A program made the translations under genes and the position numbers. From Epiperipatus broadwayi (taxonomy: Eukaryota > Onychophora > Udeonychophora > Euonychophora > Peripatidae): DNA of 64,000 bases. The notes under the pieces were generated by a model that saw only the letters and a list, made by a program, of their open reading frames with translations, ran no database searches and was not told where the DNA came from. This document shows, piece by piece, positions 11,171 through 23,367 of the stretch; the stretch's first letter is position 1, and each line of letters begins with the position of its first letter. The stretch lies in NCBI GenBank assembly GCA_028023455.1, contig JAQFVV010006549.1, forward strand, positions 1 through 64,000, read 5' to 3'.

Positions 11171-12240
11171 GTGATCTGATTGTTGAAAAAAACTCAGTAG
11201 TCAATTTTAAATTGGGAGAGAAAAAACGCAGGATTTAAAATTTAAAATGATCAAACAAATTAACAATTACAACAACAAAGTACCTTTAAAATGAAAACAA
11301 CAAACTTTTGAATTAGAAAATGCAAAAATATCCAAAATGAACAACTATAATATTTTTTTTAGTTGACACGTCTAAAAAACACTTAAGAAATTATGTTTTC
11401 TTGACATGTTTTGTGCACATACAAAAGGATGTTTTTCAGCGAGAAAAAAATTGGGTTTATTTCAAGTTCACGCGCAAAATTACGCTTTTATCACGTATGT
11501 GAAAAGTGGATACCCAAGTATTGTTTGTAGATGAATTTCATTTGCTGTTTTAATGATTTATATTATGCAAGGTTACTTAACCACGTTTCCTAATAGACGA
11601 ATCGAATAACTTTATTCATTTAGCTATACAGAGAGAGCTAATAAAAATAAGTTATAAAAAAAATAATCGCTATTGGGTAAATTTTTTAAATAACATTTAA
11701 ATTATTTTTTACATTTCACGACATTAAAATTATGGTAATGAAAATTGTGGAGAAATAAATTATTTCAATGCCAAGGAGTTGTAATGGTGGATCTCTTTAT
11801 ATTCTGAAAGTTGTTGGTTTTGTGCACCGTCAATGATATTTTTTTAAAAATTATATGCAGGTTTAATTATCGCATACATATATAGCCCTATTTATAGATT
11901 AGTAGCATTTGTTGTAGAAATCATTTATTATTAATGCAAGATAAAGTAACTGACAAATTTTAATAAATAAGTTTATTTATTTAACAATAGAGCGCGCTAA
12001 TAAAATAAATGTCCAAATGGCATAAAAAGCAAATGAAAATTATTAACTATTATTTAAATTTAAAAAATAATATGATTTAAATTAATTTTTATATTTCACC
12101 AATTAAAATTATTGTAACGAAGACATTAGATAAATAGATCAATTCAATTACAGTCAGTTGGCCGGTTGTATAGAGTATCTGTCTGGGATACGCTATTTGT
12201 ATGCTAGGGGCTATTTGTATGCTAGAAATTGTTTCTTCTG
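11171..12240. other. AT-rich stretch with a diverged internal duplication
   Basis: No gene seen. The segments ~11612-11775 and ~11972-12150 look like diverged direct copies (~360 bp apart). Both run through GAG-GCTAATAAAA, an AT-rich stretch, CATTTCAC, then ATTAAAATTAT-GTAA. A 17-bp direct repeat (CTATTTGTATGCTAG) lies at ~12197-12228. Confidence 0.45.
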
Positions 12241-12466
12241 CTAGGATGATGGAACTGCGATTATGTCCTGCGTGTCCTTGTAAGTCAGAACCACCGTGGC
12301 TAACACCATTGACCTGATCACCTCCTTGGCTTGAAAATCCGGAGTCAAGTTGCTGTTCGAGAGGATATAAAAGCATATGCAAAAATCTTCCATGGTGCTC
12401 TCAGGGAGCGGGTTGTGGCTGATGAACGGGTACTTAATTGTTAGGAACTTCCCCTTGCAGTAGCAA
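12241..12466 (-). CDS. Candidate terminal coding exon, unidentified
   Basis: On the minus strand a plausible acceptor (AAATAG at ~12472-12467) is followed by 74 open codons and TAG at 12243-12241. The start reads CYCKGKFLTIKYPFISHN and the end VLTYKDTQDIIAVPSS. Residue use is balanced and the segment is much richer in GC than its flanks, with C/G in many third positions. A second open frame overlaps it, beginning MHMLLYPLEQQL at 12382, but its tail is repetitive and less protein-like. I do not recognise the family. The exon may belong with the coding-like fragments at 14.0-15.5 kb on the same strand. Confidence 0.4.
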
Positions 12467-12842
12467 CTATTTCTTTTTTTAAAAATAGATAAAGTTTTGA
12501 ATAACTACTTTTAGACAAAGTTTAATAGCATAAACGATTTACGGTAAAACTGCAGTTTACAGGTCACAATAAAATTCGAATTTTGTTTCACATTTTTCTC
12601 ACCAGAGTGTTTCTTGTCGAATATTTAAATAAGAAAATAATTAAAAATAATTAAAATATTAATTAAAAAAATAACTAAATAATAACAATATATCCTACCA
12701 ACATTCATAATTACTGTCCAAATTTTTCTCACCACAGTGTTTCTTGTCGAACATTTTACAAGTTTTCCAAAGTTGTAACACGTGTTTTTCAGAGTGTTTT
12801 TTAATTCCCAACGTAATTCATACAATGAATCCTTTAAATCAG
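12467..12842. other. Short stretch with a 130-bp spaced direct repeat
   Basis: TTTTTCTCACCA(G/C)AGTG followed by TTTCTTGTCGAA occurs at ~12592 and again at ~12723, with a partial third echo near 12787. Otherwise AT-rich, with no gene. Confidence 0.5.
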
Positions 12843-13340
12843 GCATGGGCAACCTTTCCTAGTTCAGGGGCCAAATTATCTTTCTGCCCTTGAGTCAAGG
12901 GCCGGACCAAATAATTAAATAGTACAATATAATAGTGAATGATAAAGGGCTACATAAATTTCATAATAATGACATAACAATTTAATGTGAGGATTGGTCT
13001 TGTACTTCAACAATGAGCCTATCTATTGATGGGAATACTGCTTAAGAACAATCACATAGAATTTTCAAGGTTTTTGTCCATTATTGTTCTCAAATTTTTG
13101 ATTTACTAAATTTCATTCTAGAAAAAACTGTTCACACATATATGTGCTGCCAAAAAGACAAAATTCTTTTTGAAAAGGTACTACACTTCTATATTTTTCT
13201 TCCACCAAATGTTTATAAAAATCTATCAAAGCAATGTTGTTAAACTGTAATTTTAGCACTATATCTGCTTGAACCTCAATAAGTTCCATCTATAAATTTT
13301 TTGGCACACTATTTATATCAGTATCCATTGTGCCAGTCAG
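12843..13340 (-). pseudogene. hAT transposase C-terminal relic with transposon end
   Basis: On the minus strand around 13150-13110 one frame reads STYMCEQFF, matching the conserved hAT dimerisation-domain signature (typically FGSTYxCEQxFS). It is followed in shifting frames by residues resembling MKFSKSK and the end of the protein. Stops and frameshifts abound. At the left end, GGCATGGGCAACCTTTCC with nearby GGGCCAAATT and GGGCCGGACC resembles the terminal region of ZBED/Charlie-like hAT elements. This is an old, inactive insertion; the BED zinc finger and catalytic core are absent. Confidence 0.65.
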
Positions 13341-14036
13341 ATTTGTATGTTCACATAAGATCTAGCATCTAGGCAAACGTACCCCGAATCCAATCATGTG
13401 CAAAATACACAGGTCAGGAGCACTCATGAATTCTGCCCTATTTGCCTATTCCCCAGATCTATAACATTATGAGCAACAATCCCGATGACATCGATTAATC
13501 CACTTATCATCCGCCGGCATCGATCATCGGAGACACAATAAGACTCAGGACTAACTCGTGATAGACCAACTTAATAACATATTAATTATGTGCAGAGCGG
13601 AGATCATCTAGTCATAGTTAAGCTTAACAGTAACTTAATATCTACCTTAACTAAAGAAAACATTGGTTCGAATGTGATGTATATATATATATATTTAAGA
13701 TTTATTAATAATAATTGGGTCGGATTATTTAGCCGACGTGAGCCTCGGGATTATTATAGATATTAATTTGAATCATTTTATACAATAACATTTAAATTGA
13801 GGCAATGCCAATAATAACTTAGCGCTATAAAATATATAATCTGAAGGCTATTTCACCCCCCCCCCAGAAATGAGAAGAGCATTTGTTTACTTTAAACAAT
13901 CATTTTAACATAAATAAAATTTGATTACATTTAATATGAGGGTTAATTTGGAAAGTTAGATAATTAATGCGTGGAATAAATAATGAACACTTTATACAAA
14001 CGACACTAAATTTATCGTATTACGATTTATATTACA
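13341..14036. other. Unassigned stretch, moderately CpG-bearing
   Basis: I see no open frame or RNA. 13380-13570 is unusually rich in CG words (CATCCGCCGGCATCG and similar) for this window but has no recognisable coding signal. A TA microsatellite lies at 13679-13694 and a C run at ~13857-13865. Confidence 0.45.
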
Positions 14037-14430
14037 CTAATGGAAATGTTTGTCTAAAGAAATCACTTCATTACAGCTTATGAATACTTCTGGGCGAATG
14101 ATAATATAAAGAAAAGCGGTGCATGCATGGTGGCTTATTGGGTCGGTCCATTTGTGGATCCTGTGTGTTTCGCGAATTCTAAGAAGTGACCGATGTCCTC
14201 TGAAAACCTTGGCAGGGTCAGTTTTACGAACAAAAAGAGTCCAGATTCCCTGGAGTGAGGTACAGGTGAATCGTGGATGATGAGTTGTCGGCTATGTCAA
14301 TGTCGGGCTGGGTTTCTCCAGAGCGTTCTTGTATAAAGCATGCTCTAACCAAGGATGTCCCCAGGGTGGTTTTACAGCCTGGTTTAAGGACATTGAAATG
14401 ATGATGGGGTCTGACATTGCGGTTGCCTCC
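14037..14430 (-). pseudogene. Coding-like fragment with one internal stop, unidentified
   Basis: On the minus strand one frame starting with ATG at ~14430 runs MEATAMSDPIIISMSLNQ, continues past a TAG (~14297) as LQGIWTLFVRKTDPAKVFRG and then HRSLLRIRETHRIHKWTDPI, and stops near 14040. It is 130 codons with a single stop. GC and CpG content exceed the flanks. A different frame (ending TIHLYLTPGNLDSFCS) is also open across part of it, so the true frame is uncertain. This may be a decayed exon or part of a larger element on the same strand as the exons at 12.2 and 15.3 kb. Confidence 0.3.
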
Positions 14431-15269
14431 ATGTAATAATGAAGCATGAAGATATATATAAATTAGAATGGCCTTTATGCACTCAAGGCTTATTATTAAA
14501 GACATGAATATATTTCTCAAATTAAGGATTATTGGGACGTGTTTATTGCCCACGAATAATGAACTATTCGGCGTAATGACCTGGCTTCACTTTAAGCAAA
14601 CAGGGATAATAATTACACAAATAAATCTAGAATAAAAGTTAAGGTCCCCCCCTCCTTTTTACATTATATTACTAAATATTATTCATTACTTTTTTACACA
14701 TTAAATCTTAGTTTTAGTCGATTTATGCTCTTGTGAAAAAATACATTAATTGATTATAAAATAAAAAAAGGTGGTCGTAATAGCTAAGATGAAATTCACA
14801 TATATATTTATAGTTGAAAAATAAAGGTTGCGCATTATTTAGGATGACGAGTTAGAAAACAGATGTCAAATCTGTTTTTCAACAGTAAACATGAAAATTG
14901 TAATTAACTTATTTTCTAAAATCGCGAGCATCTGGGCAAGCCGAATAAGACTTGTTTTATCAATTAGAACTTATTTACCCAGTAAATAATGGGTGGGGAA
15001 AACAAAATAATTTATATGCTGGCGATTTTAGGATATCATTGGCATTAACTTTAAAAATAAAAATACATAAAAACATTAATAAAAATTGTTGGCCGCTTTT
15101 AGATAAAAGAAAAGAAAACATTTATATAAGAGGCTTAGCATAAGTTAATTATATAGAGTTATATATATATTTATATTTGAAGACATTTAAGAGATATAGA
15201 GTTTAAAATACACATTACATTACAGAGAAAGCAGGATTTGAAGAATTATTAGCGGTCAGAGTTCTTTAC
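14431..15269. other. AT-rich stretch without a recognisable gene
   Basis: No supported features. The short open frame at ~14952-15143 on plus is lysine/asparagine-rich and A/T-driven. Confidence 0.55.
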
Positions 15270-15449
15270 CTTGATTATCTTGAAATGCCTTTCATTAGGA
15301 ATCAATCCGTCGGTATTATCACTAGATCTAGGGTAGCGGGATGAATTTAGATAGCACATCATTTCATTTAAAAATATATATAGTTCAGTAGCACGGAATA
15401 CGGAAGCTTCGTCCTGGGATCCGCATGTTAGAACGGAAGGATAAGGCAA
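15270..15449 (-). CDS. Candidate internal or first exon, unidentified
   Basis: On the minus strand ATG at 15449 opens 60 codons (MPYPSVLTCGSQDEASVFRA ... GLIPNERHFKIIK). They end at a strong splice donor, AAG|GTAAAG, at 15270-15264. Composition is balanced, with CpG-bearing codons (CGG, TCC, ACG). If spliced, the next exons on this strand would lie below 15.2 kb, where coding-like fragments occur at 14.4-14.0 and 12.47-12.24 kb. No known domain recognised, and I found no upstream acceptor I trust. Confidence 0.35.
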
Positions 15450-16137
15450 AGTTTATTACTCAGAACACATTGCATCAAAATTGCATCGGGCATGGATTAT
15501 CTTTAGCAGCATGGCTAATTAATTATCTCCCCTCTCCCTTGTGGATTCAAATCCAGCAGTATTTATACTTTTGATTTTGAAACTGTAACTAGGCAACTAC
15601 TGCTGGACCTGAGGTGGTTTAAGCACTTAGCTTTCATTTGGAAACGTTTCGCCAAATACTCTTATCTGGTAAATGTTTGAAGCAATGCAAGTTTGTTATC
15701 TGTCTCTCGAACGATTATTTTAAAATACATCTTGTGATTTTAAAACAAGCTAGCATGGACAATTTCCACTAATGGGTTTATTCTATTATTACTAATTCGT
15801 AATCTTTTATGTTAATCAAAAAGGGTCTTCCGGGTTATTGTTTTTCGAGAGACTTACTGACAAGATTGCATCATTTCTGGCGACAAACTTATATATGAAA
15901 AAATAGTAAGTTTTATATAAATCTTATATATATAATATTATTAATTCAATCGCAATCTCCTACGTTAAAATATGCATATATATTTATTATTTATGCCCAC
16001 ATACACATGAGAATATTATTATTAAATTAAATATTAAATTGAGACTCATACATTGACATTATTTTATACTCATGAATAAAGAAATATATTATTGGTTATG
16101 TGTATACGTGTGTAAGGACGAGTTTGAATACGATTAT
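15450..16137. other. AT-rich stretch without a recognisable gene
   Basis: Nothing supported. CCCCTCTCCC at ~15529 is the only unusual composition. Confidence 0.55.
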
Positions 16138-16605
16138 GTGATCGCTATATTTTAACGGGTTTTTGTAAATATTGCAATGTTTGATTATGACTATACAGTA
16201 TATATAAATTAGCGTTTTTGGTTTATTTTAAAGTATTTTTTAATTTTTACCTCTTTTTCTTTTCCCCGCACTTTTTTTTGATAGTATCACCTTAGGCTAT
16301 TTAATGTGATGGTTTTACTACTGCAATGTTTGATTATGACTAAATATTGTTTTTTAAAATTATAATACTGATTTAGTATATAGCGTTGATAGACCGATAT
16401 TTTTAAAATAGCATTTATTATTTTTCTAGTGATCGCTATATTTTAACGAGTTTTTGTAAATATTGCAATGTTTGATTATGACTATACAGTATATATAAAT
16501 TAGCGTTTTTGGTTTATTTTAAAGTATTTTTTAATTTTCACCTCTTTTTCTTTTCCCGCACTTTTTTTTAATGATATCACCTTAGGCTATTTAATGTGAC
16601 AGTTT
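16138..16605. repeat. Direct duplication of a ~175-bp segment, 291 bp apart
   Basis: The segment starting GTGATCGCTATATTTTAACG at 16138 is repeated almost exactly from 16429. Both copies run through GCAATGTTTGATTATGACTA and TTAGCGTTTTTGGTTTATTT to ATATCACCTTAGGCTATT. A partial third copy of the central part (GCAATGTTTGATTATGACTA) occurs at ~16323. The few differences indicate a recent tandem duplication. Non-coding. Confidence 0.85.
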
Positions 16606-17874
16606 CCTGCAATTTTTTTAAGTGTAGTCCCTTCCCAACCCCTTTTTTAATTATAGTGCCTCAGGTGATTTATTTTTTAAAAAAAATGAGTGTTTCTAGT
16701 CGATGACATTTATCACTTGCATGTGCCAGCAGTGTTTTTGGCTGTTTTCAAATTCAAAATGGCCACCGAGCGCATACTATATCAGCACCCAATAACAATT
16801 CATGGCAATGTAAATAAATTCCAATACTAGGTAAAAAAATAAAACGTTTATTGGCTTGCCCCATGACTTCAATTTACAGATGTTTTGCTTTTCTGCAGTT
16901 AATGCTCTATTTTTCAACTAAACTACATATCACATCCCATTAATGAATCCTAGCCCCATTACCAATTATCAATTATATCAAGGTGCAAATAAGTCATGCA
17001 ATATTTATATTTCAATTATCTATTAATACATACAATATTGTGGTTAAAATAATTGCATACATTTGACATCTTAGTTAGTTGAATAATATAGCTTTGAGGC
17101 TAAATGTATTTCTATTTAATTACATTTGTAATAAAGGTATATTACTTCCTGTAAACCATTAACAAATTAACTGAAAGAAAAGATAATAATTTATCAATAT
17201 TAATTCTTCTTATTATGGTACACAGACAAAACTCTCCATACTTTCACATTATACAATACTTAACGTTAATACCAGTAGTCATTTCCTGATTCATGAAAAA
17301 ATTACAAAAATTCTTGTATGGAACTGTGCCCTTCACAGTTACAGTGATGCAGTGTTTGTTGTTTTTATGCACACATGTCTGAGATAAGAAGCTGTGTTTT
17401 AGATAGAGAGAACACATTTTTGCAATGCAAACCCTGCTGTGCAAGAGTAAAATAATGTTACTTTTTGACTCAATATTAAAACCATAGGTGAAAAGTTTGT
17501 GAAGCAGCTCTTCCACAAATTTTAGTTATGAGCTGCCACTGGGCATTTCTATAATAAGTTTATAAAAATAAACAATTAAATGTTTTATTACTTGGTAATT
17601 CAAAATATTTTTGAGTATTGGAAGAACCAGAACTGGGATCAGTCAGGGAATTAATCTTACAGTATAAATATGTAAATATAATTTGCATTTTACATTTGCT
17701 TACATTAATCACACACATATATTAGATTGCATAAAATTATTTAGTAATATTCAGAGGATTAACGTTGAGAAAGATGAATGACAGCATGATGCCATATTTT
17801 CAAAACCTTTTGTAGCTGTTTTACAAAAAGGATTTTCAGGTTAAATTGGAAAGCTATAAAAATAAGATTATTTA
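16606..17874. other. AT-rich stretch without a recognisable gene
   Basis: No RNA, repeat end or believable open frame. The 90-codon minus frame at 17244-17516 is cysteine-rich by chance and has no domain. Confidence 0.5.
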
Positions 17875-18610
17875 ACTTATTTATTTGATTGTTTTTACAA
17901 ATAATGCTTCAAAGCTTCAGGAAATATTGCAAGAGTTATCAGATTAACTAAAAAAGTAGAAACTAAAGACAAATGATAAAAAGACTAAAGTAATGTTCAA
18001 TAGATTTTTTCAGAAAATAAAGATTAATAATGATAAATAAGAAGTTAACATCTACAAATACCTTAGTTGGATTATTATTATGGTTGGAAACATGATGGAT
18101 AAAATTAATCATAAAATTAAACTTGGAGTACTTTTGGTAGAAATAACTTAATATTAAAAGGAAATATACCTATATGTTTGGAATAGGAAAGTTACTTTTT
18201 TAATAAACCAGTTCTAATTTTAGATCTGAGACTGAGTCAGTTAATAGAAGAGCAATACAGAGACTTTAAACCACTAAACAAAATATGGAGACATGTTAAG
18301 CGTAACATAAGGTATCAAAAACAAAATATAAGGGTGAGAGAATAAGCAGGTATTACTGACATTATTGAAAGAATTAAGAGCTAAAGTGGAACTGGGCTGG
18401 ATGTATTGCTGCAAGAGATAATAATAGATGAATAGTAGATTACTTAAATGGAATTTCAAGAGATTGTAAAAGTCTTAGAAACAAAATGTGAGGTGGATGA
18501 ATGAAATAAAGTTATTGGTGTAATGTGGAAAAGCTTGGCTAGAAATCAGAAAAATGGAGTTACTCTTAGAGAGGTATTTACTCTACATTGGATTAATAAT
18601 GATTAACAGT
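17875..18610 (+). pseudogene. RTE-like LINE 3' fragment, heavily decayed
   Basis: The sequence parallels the RT palm, thumb and C-terminal region of the LINE at 61.3-64.0 kb. AAATAATGCTTCAAAGCTTCAG corresponds to the NNASELQE segment. Later pieces match KTKVMFNR, YKYLGQII, GNIMEEINHRIKLG, RRAIQRL, DLIEKIKRLKW and the RWMDEI-like tail. Every frame is broken, and identity is clearly lower than in the 49.4-kb copy, so this is an older insertion. Confidence 0.7.
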
Positions 18611-19210
18611 GATTATTATAAATGGTAGACATACTGTTATACTTTTTCAAGCATTGTTAAACCATTGAAGTTTTTTTATAAAGGGCTTTAGTGAGAAGTT
18701 TTATGAAATTTTTATGCTTTGCCTGACTTCATGCTGCAATTATAAAATAAAGTCTCAAAGGTGCTGAGTTGAAATCCTATTTATCATTTCTGTGCTTAAA
18801 ATTCATACAGACATGACTTTTTGAGGAATTTGTATTCATTTTTATATTTATGAAAATATTTTGAGTAAATTATTATTCCTAAACTTTCTTTTTATTTGAT
18901 GTAGAATCCAATTATCCAGTATAAGTAGTGCAGCATATACAGTAGGTTATTACTAAAGTATACGAACAGCAGTTTATTATTGTAACATGAACATCAGTTT
19001 TCTATTTTATATATCATTAGTGAATAAAATAGGTTACTAAACAGTATATGTAGCATATTTCTACTATTATACATCATATTCTTATTACAATATGTATAGA
19101 AGTTTATTATTTCAGTATATAGAGCTAGTCACAACTACACTATATGCATCATGTAATTTCTACAATATATACATAATAAATAAATATAATACTTCTGTTA
19201 ATACAACTTA
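18611..19210. other. AT-rich stretch without a recognisable gene
   Basis: Loosely repeated words such as TTTATTATT, ACAATATGTATA and AGTATATGTAGC appear between 18.9 and 19.2 kb, but I cannot define a unit. Confidence 0.45.
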
Positions 19211-19546
19211 TAAATTACAATATAATAATCTGGCAATTGCTAGAACAGAGAATATTTAATAAATAAAATAACTAATGGCAAGTCTTTCAACTCCTACGAG
19301 TCCTTATCAAGACATTACAAAAAATTCATCTTGTGCTATGAATTCAAAATTAACCAACTTTCCGATTAGTAGTTCCTGGACAATGCAATGAAATGTTGAT
19401 TTTATAGCTTAGGAGAAAAATAAGGTTTTTTTATACTGCCTTGATAAGAACTCATAGGAGTTGAAAGCACTTGGGAATAGATATTTTATTTATTAAAGAT
19501 TCTCTGTTTTAGCAATTGATGAATTTTATATTGTAATTTACATTAT
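19211..19546. repeat. Foldback element with hairpin-GAAA motif
   Basis: The left arm (19211-~19325: AATTACAATATAATAATCTG ... CAACTCCTACGAGTCC) and right arm (~19430-19546) are inverted copies of ~115 bp. Each arm contains TTGATAAG or a variant, then a 5-bp hairpin (AACTC-ATAG-GAGTT in the right arm), then GAAAG. The layout matches the hairpin-GAAA motif in the PLE 3' ends of this window (TTGAGAAG-hairpin-GAAAC). It is probably a solo inverted pair of PLE terminal sequence. Non-coding. Confidence 0.6.
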
Positions 19547-21551
19547 ATACAGCAATAGTCATCAGAAATGTGATTTTTTCTAAAATAAATAGAAAAAAAA
19601 GAAATGAATGAATAATAAGTTTCCATGTCATATACTAAAATAAAATATTTTGGCATACAAAGATTCTAAAGTGCAATTGTATATATTACATATTAATATC
19701 AATAATTTATATAGCCTATGAATAAGAAATCAATTTTTGTTAATGTATAATAAATTAAATATTTAAATGTACTTGGATTATAAATAATCAAATATATAAC
19801 TTACCTACTACTGGGGATGAATTATGATCTAAAATTTAAAAAATAAAATCCTTGTTTATATAAATTATGCTCTTAATCTAAAAAATAATGCTTTTACAAA
19901 AATATTGACATAAAGTATATACTTTTAAATTTTTTATACATAATTCAGTCTACTATATCTCTATAATTATAATTAAATGTAGATATCTACTTTAGAATCT
20001 TCTATAGTAAACTTTAGGAAACAATGATTATCTAATGGCATTGCCAGACTGATATCAATGACACTAGTATTTAAGATGGAAGAAAAGCAGTTATGCACCT
20101 GGAAATTGCTTTAACATTTTGTTGACAATTAGGCTAAAAACTTTTTTAAAAAAGTACAAAAGTTTTGAATACAAATCAATCTGCATTAGTTCTCACTTTA
20201 AATCCTAAAATTCATACTGGTAAAATCATTTCATCTCATCTGATAATAACTCTAGCAATGTCTATATTAAGTACTTAAACTTAATATAGATGTCAGTATA
20301 GTAGAGAAATGCTGTTGTTTATATTATGTTGTATAAGCTTACAAATTAAAGAATAAGATATTATTAAATCTATTCTTTTATCTACCAGTCTAGTTACACA
20401 CCTATCTACTAATTTATCTCTGTAAATATATTCTCATTTTTTCAATTTTTATCAGCACATTATTTGGCTTAAATACCATTACATATTATAATGGTAAGGA
20501 ACCAGGGGCACTATGGAAGACAGCAAACCATCATAATCCTCATTGAATAATCAAAAATAATAAACAATGAGTATGAGAAAATCAGCATGAGAATGAAATA
20601 TATGTTATACTAATAATACATTATAAACTACAAATTACCCAGAATTATATATAAATAATTAGCAGTCATTCATTGGGAATTGATCTAAAAGAAATTCACT
20701 ATAAACAGGCTAATTAACTAGCCATTACCAAACTTAGGGTATGATATACACTAATTATTTGGATAAGGTTAATTCATCACTCATACTAAAAAATAATACT
20801 TGGAAATTGAAACACTGATAATCAAGGTCCTGACCATATGGTACCATGAGTATATAGACCATCTATAAACTCAATTTTCTCTAATAAAACAAAATGCAGT
20901 GAATAAACTTTAAAGGTGATACATTTGCATCATACAGAGAAGTATCTGGATAATCCAAACAAATATAAACCCTACATATAAATATTGTAACCTTTATTGC
21001 TCTCTAGGGTTAGTTCAGAAAGCAAGAACACTAATGACTATAACTGTGAACAAGAAAAATATAACAATATTCTACTTCACTTTATTTATTGGGATAATTT
21101 AAAAATCCCTCAAACACTAAGCTATAATATAATCAAGTCACACAATTTCCAATTCATAGTGCAAATAACTGAAGGAATAAAGACATTAAGACTTTTTAAC
21201 AATTATTTAATATACTGATTAATAACTAAGAATATTAAAAATGATATATAATTCAAACAAATATATTTTATAAAAAATATAATTTCTTATAAAAACAACC
21301 AATTGACTTATTTATTAAATTAATTAACTTTTTACTTTCATTATGTTAGTTTTTTAATAACTATTGTTGAAATACAACAAATGGAAGGAGACTTTGCTAA
21401 TTTTTTATTTATCTCTTGTGATTTTGTTGCATTTATACTCATTTTTGAAGGATTACTTTTTTCCTTTCTAAAAGTTTCCATATGGTATAACATGGCTTCA
21501 TAAACTAATACCTGTTTAATAATAAAATATGGCATTTCAGAGAATAAAAGA
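19547..21551. other. AT-rich stretch without a recognisable gene
   Basis: I see nothing supportable over these 2 kb. The frame at 20997-21218 has no coding-like composition. Confidence 0.5.
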
Positions 21552-21646
21552 ATTTTTTGTGTCATAGCATTGGCTGCGACACAAACCTGCAAGCCAGGCA
21601 ACTGCCTGCAAGGGCAAGGCAGTCATGCTGACCTCTCGGCCACCAG
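21552..21646 (-). mobile_element. Degraded tRNA-derived SINE
   Basis: The minus strand begins CTGGTGGCCGAGAGGTCAGC, an A-box match to the SINE at 5761-5853, followed by a CTGCCTTGC anticodon-arm-like piece. An insertion disrupts the T arm (GCAGGTTTGTGTCGCAGCCAATGC). Similar AGAATT words on both sides (21550s and 21646-21651) may be an eroded target-site duplication. It lies directly upstream of the Ty3-like relic. Confidence 0.6.
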
Positions 21647-21656
21647 AATTATTGAT

Positions 21657-23190
21657 CTTGGAGAGGTTATTTGTTCATTACAATGAACAGCAAAAGATAA
21701 TTATTGCAACTGATGCTTTGGGATTTGGTAGTGTTATCAGTTATAGTTCACAGTGGTAAATGTCCTATTGCATATGCTCCAAGAACATTGTCTTTGACCA
21801 AGATGAATTACAGTCAGATAGACAAAGAATGTTTAGTGATAGTGTATGATGTGAAAAAGTTTCACCAATACATGTATGGATGTTAGCCTGCTATTAGGAA
21901 TACTGTGAAAGAAAAAGCAAATCCCAGATCATACTAATCAGTGAATGATAAGATAGATTAATATCTTAGCATTTTATGACAATGAATTATGTTATAAACC
22001 CAGAAAACAGATTAAGCATGTGGATGCTCTATCTAGAACAATGGACCAAAAGTCATGAGTATATCTCATTGTTAAGAAATGTATAATATAGAGATGGCCA
22101 GTTAAACAACCAGAAAAATTGTCTCTAACAATATGGAATGCTCAGGAAAACCTATCAATGTGTAAAAATTGTATTATAATGATCGACCATTGGAAGATTC
22201 TATCTGAAGTTAGGAAAAACATCCTATGTTTATGACATAAGGGACATTCCAGTGTCATTAAGATGAAGGAATTAGATGTGCTAATATGTTGAGTGGCCAT
22301 AGTTGAAAAATTGTCAAGTGTGTTAAAGCACAGCAAATTTACCTGTTAAGAAATTTAAATCCTAGCCTTAAACTACAGAAGTTGGCAGTGAGTTCATTTA
22401 AATTATACAGGATTGTTCATGGGAAATTTTTCTTTGTAGCTGTATATTTGAAATAGGTTGAATATTATGCAGTAAAGACACAAGTACAGAAAGGGTAATA
22501 AAAGTTTTGCATGAACTCTTTGCAACACATGGTTACCCTGAGATTATAGTAATGGTTAGCAGAACCTGGGTTTCAGAAATTTAAAATTTCTTTACTCCAA
22601 AAGGGATATACCATTTATTGACATCACCTTATCTTCTGCAATCTAGTGATCTAGCAGAGAAACCATTTCAACAAATGATAATTGCATTAAGCAAGCAGGA
22701 TAATGCTGACCTACACAAAGAAATTACTGCAGCTGATTTATCAGCATTTTACATCCAATGTGGTTACAAAGAAAATTTTTACAGGATTTTCAAATAAAAG
22801 TAGAAAAAAATAATTATTTGGAAAAAGAAAAATTTATCAAGAACCAAAATGTATAGATTAAAGATATAATAAAGAGGAAATGACTACCAGGAATATTTAT
22901 AAAAGCAGTATCTTCATAATTAGATAAAATAAAATTAGAAGACAGCGGAATTTTAAGATATTAGATTAACCATATTACACAATAGAAAATCAAACCATTA
23001 TAAAACAGTTGTTATTCCAAACTCAGTGAAAGGAAATCAGACTAAAATTTCTGATGAAATTAAATTAAAACCTCCAGTTGACTCTCTTGTTTAAGAAAAA
23101 ATATTGAAGTAATAAATGAACTTGGAGAACAAAAGACTATGAAACCAGAGGAGGAAAATAGAGTCTCAACAATGCCTAACCAAGAAGATC
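21657..23190 (+). pseudogene. Ty3/gypsy-like pol relic (RNase H and integrase)
   Basis: The RNase H part reads ATDALGFG, then PIAYAPRTLSLTKMNYSQID and VYDVKKFHQYMYG at 21700-21886, close to the Ty3 tethered RNase H. It is followed by KHVDALSR (~22017), the usual ADALSR junction. The integrase zinc-binding region (GHSSVIKMKEL, ~22250) and core (DYTGLFMGNFSFVAVY, ~22400; HELFATHGYPEIIV, ~22510; GIYHLLTSPYLLQSSDLAEK, ~22605) follow in shifting frames with several stops. The RT, protease and gag are not recognisable upstream, and the SINE at 21.6 kb abuts the break. Inactive and old. Confidence 0.8.
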
Positions 23191-23367
23191 GATAAGTCTA
23201 CAAGATTTATTTAATAAATTTATTTTATGTTAATTCAAGCATAGGCCAAAAAATTTATTTGTGAATAAAATTCTGCATATCTCTGGATTACCAAGACCTC
23301 CAAACAAGCGTATTTTTGTTTACATAAACATCAGAGTCAGAATTCACTGTCTCTTTCGTTGGCTCCA

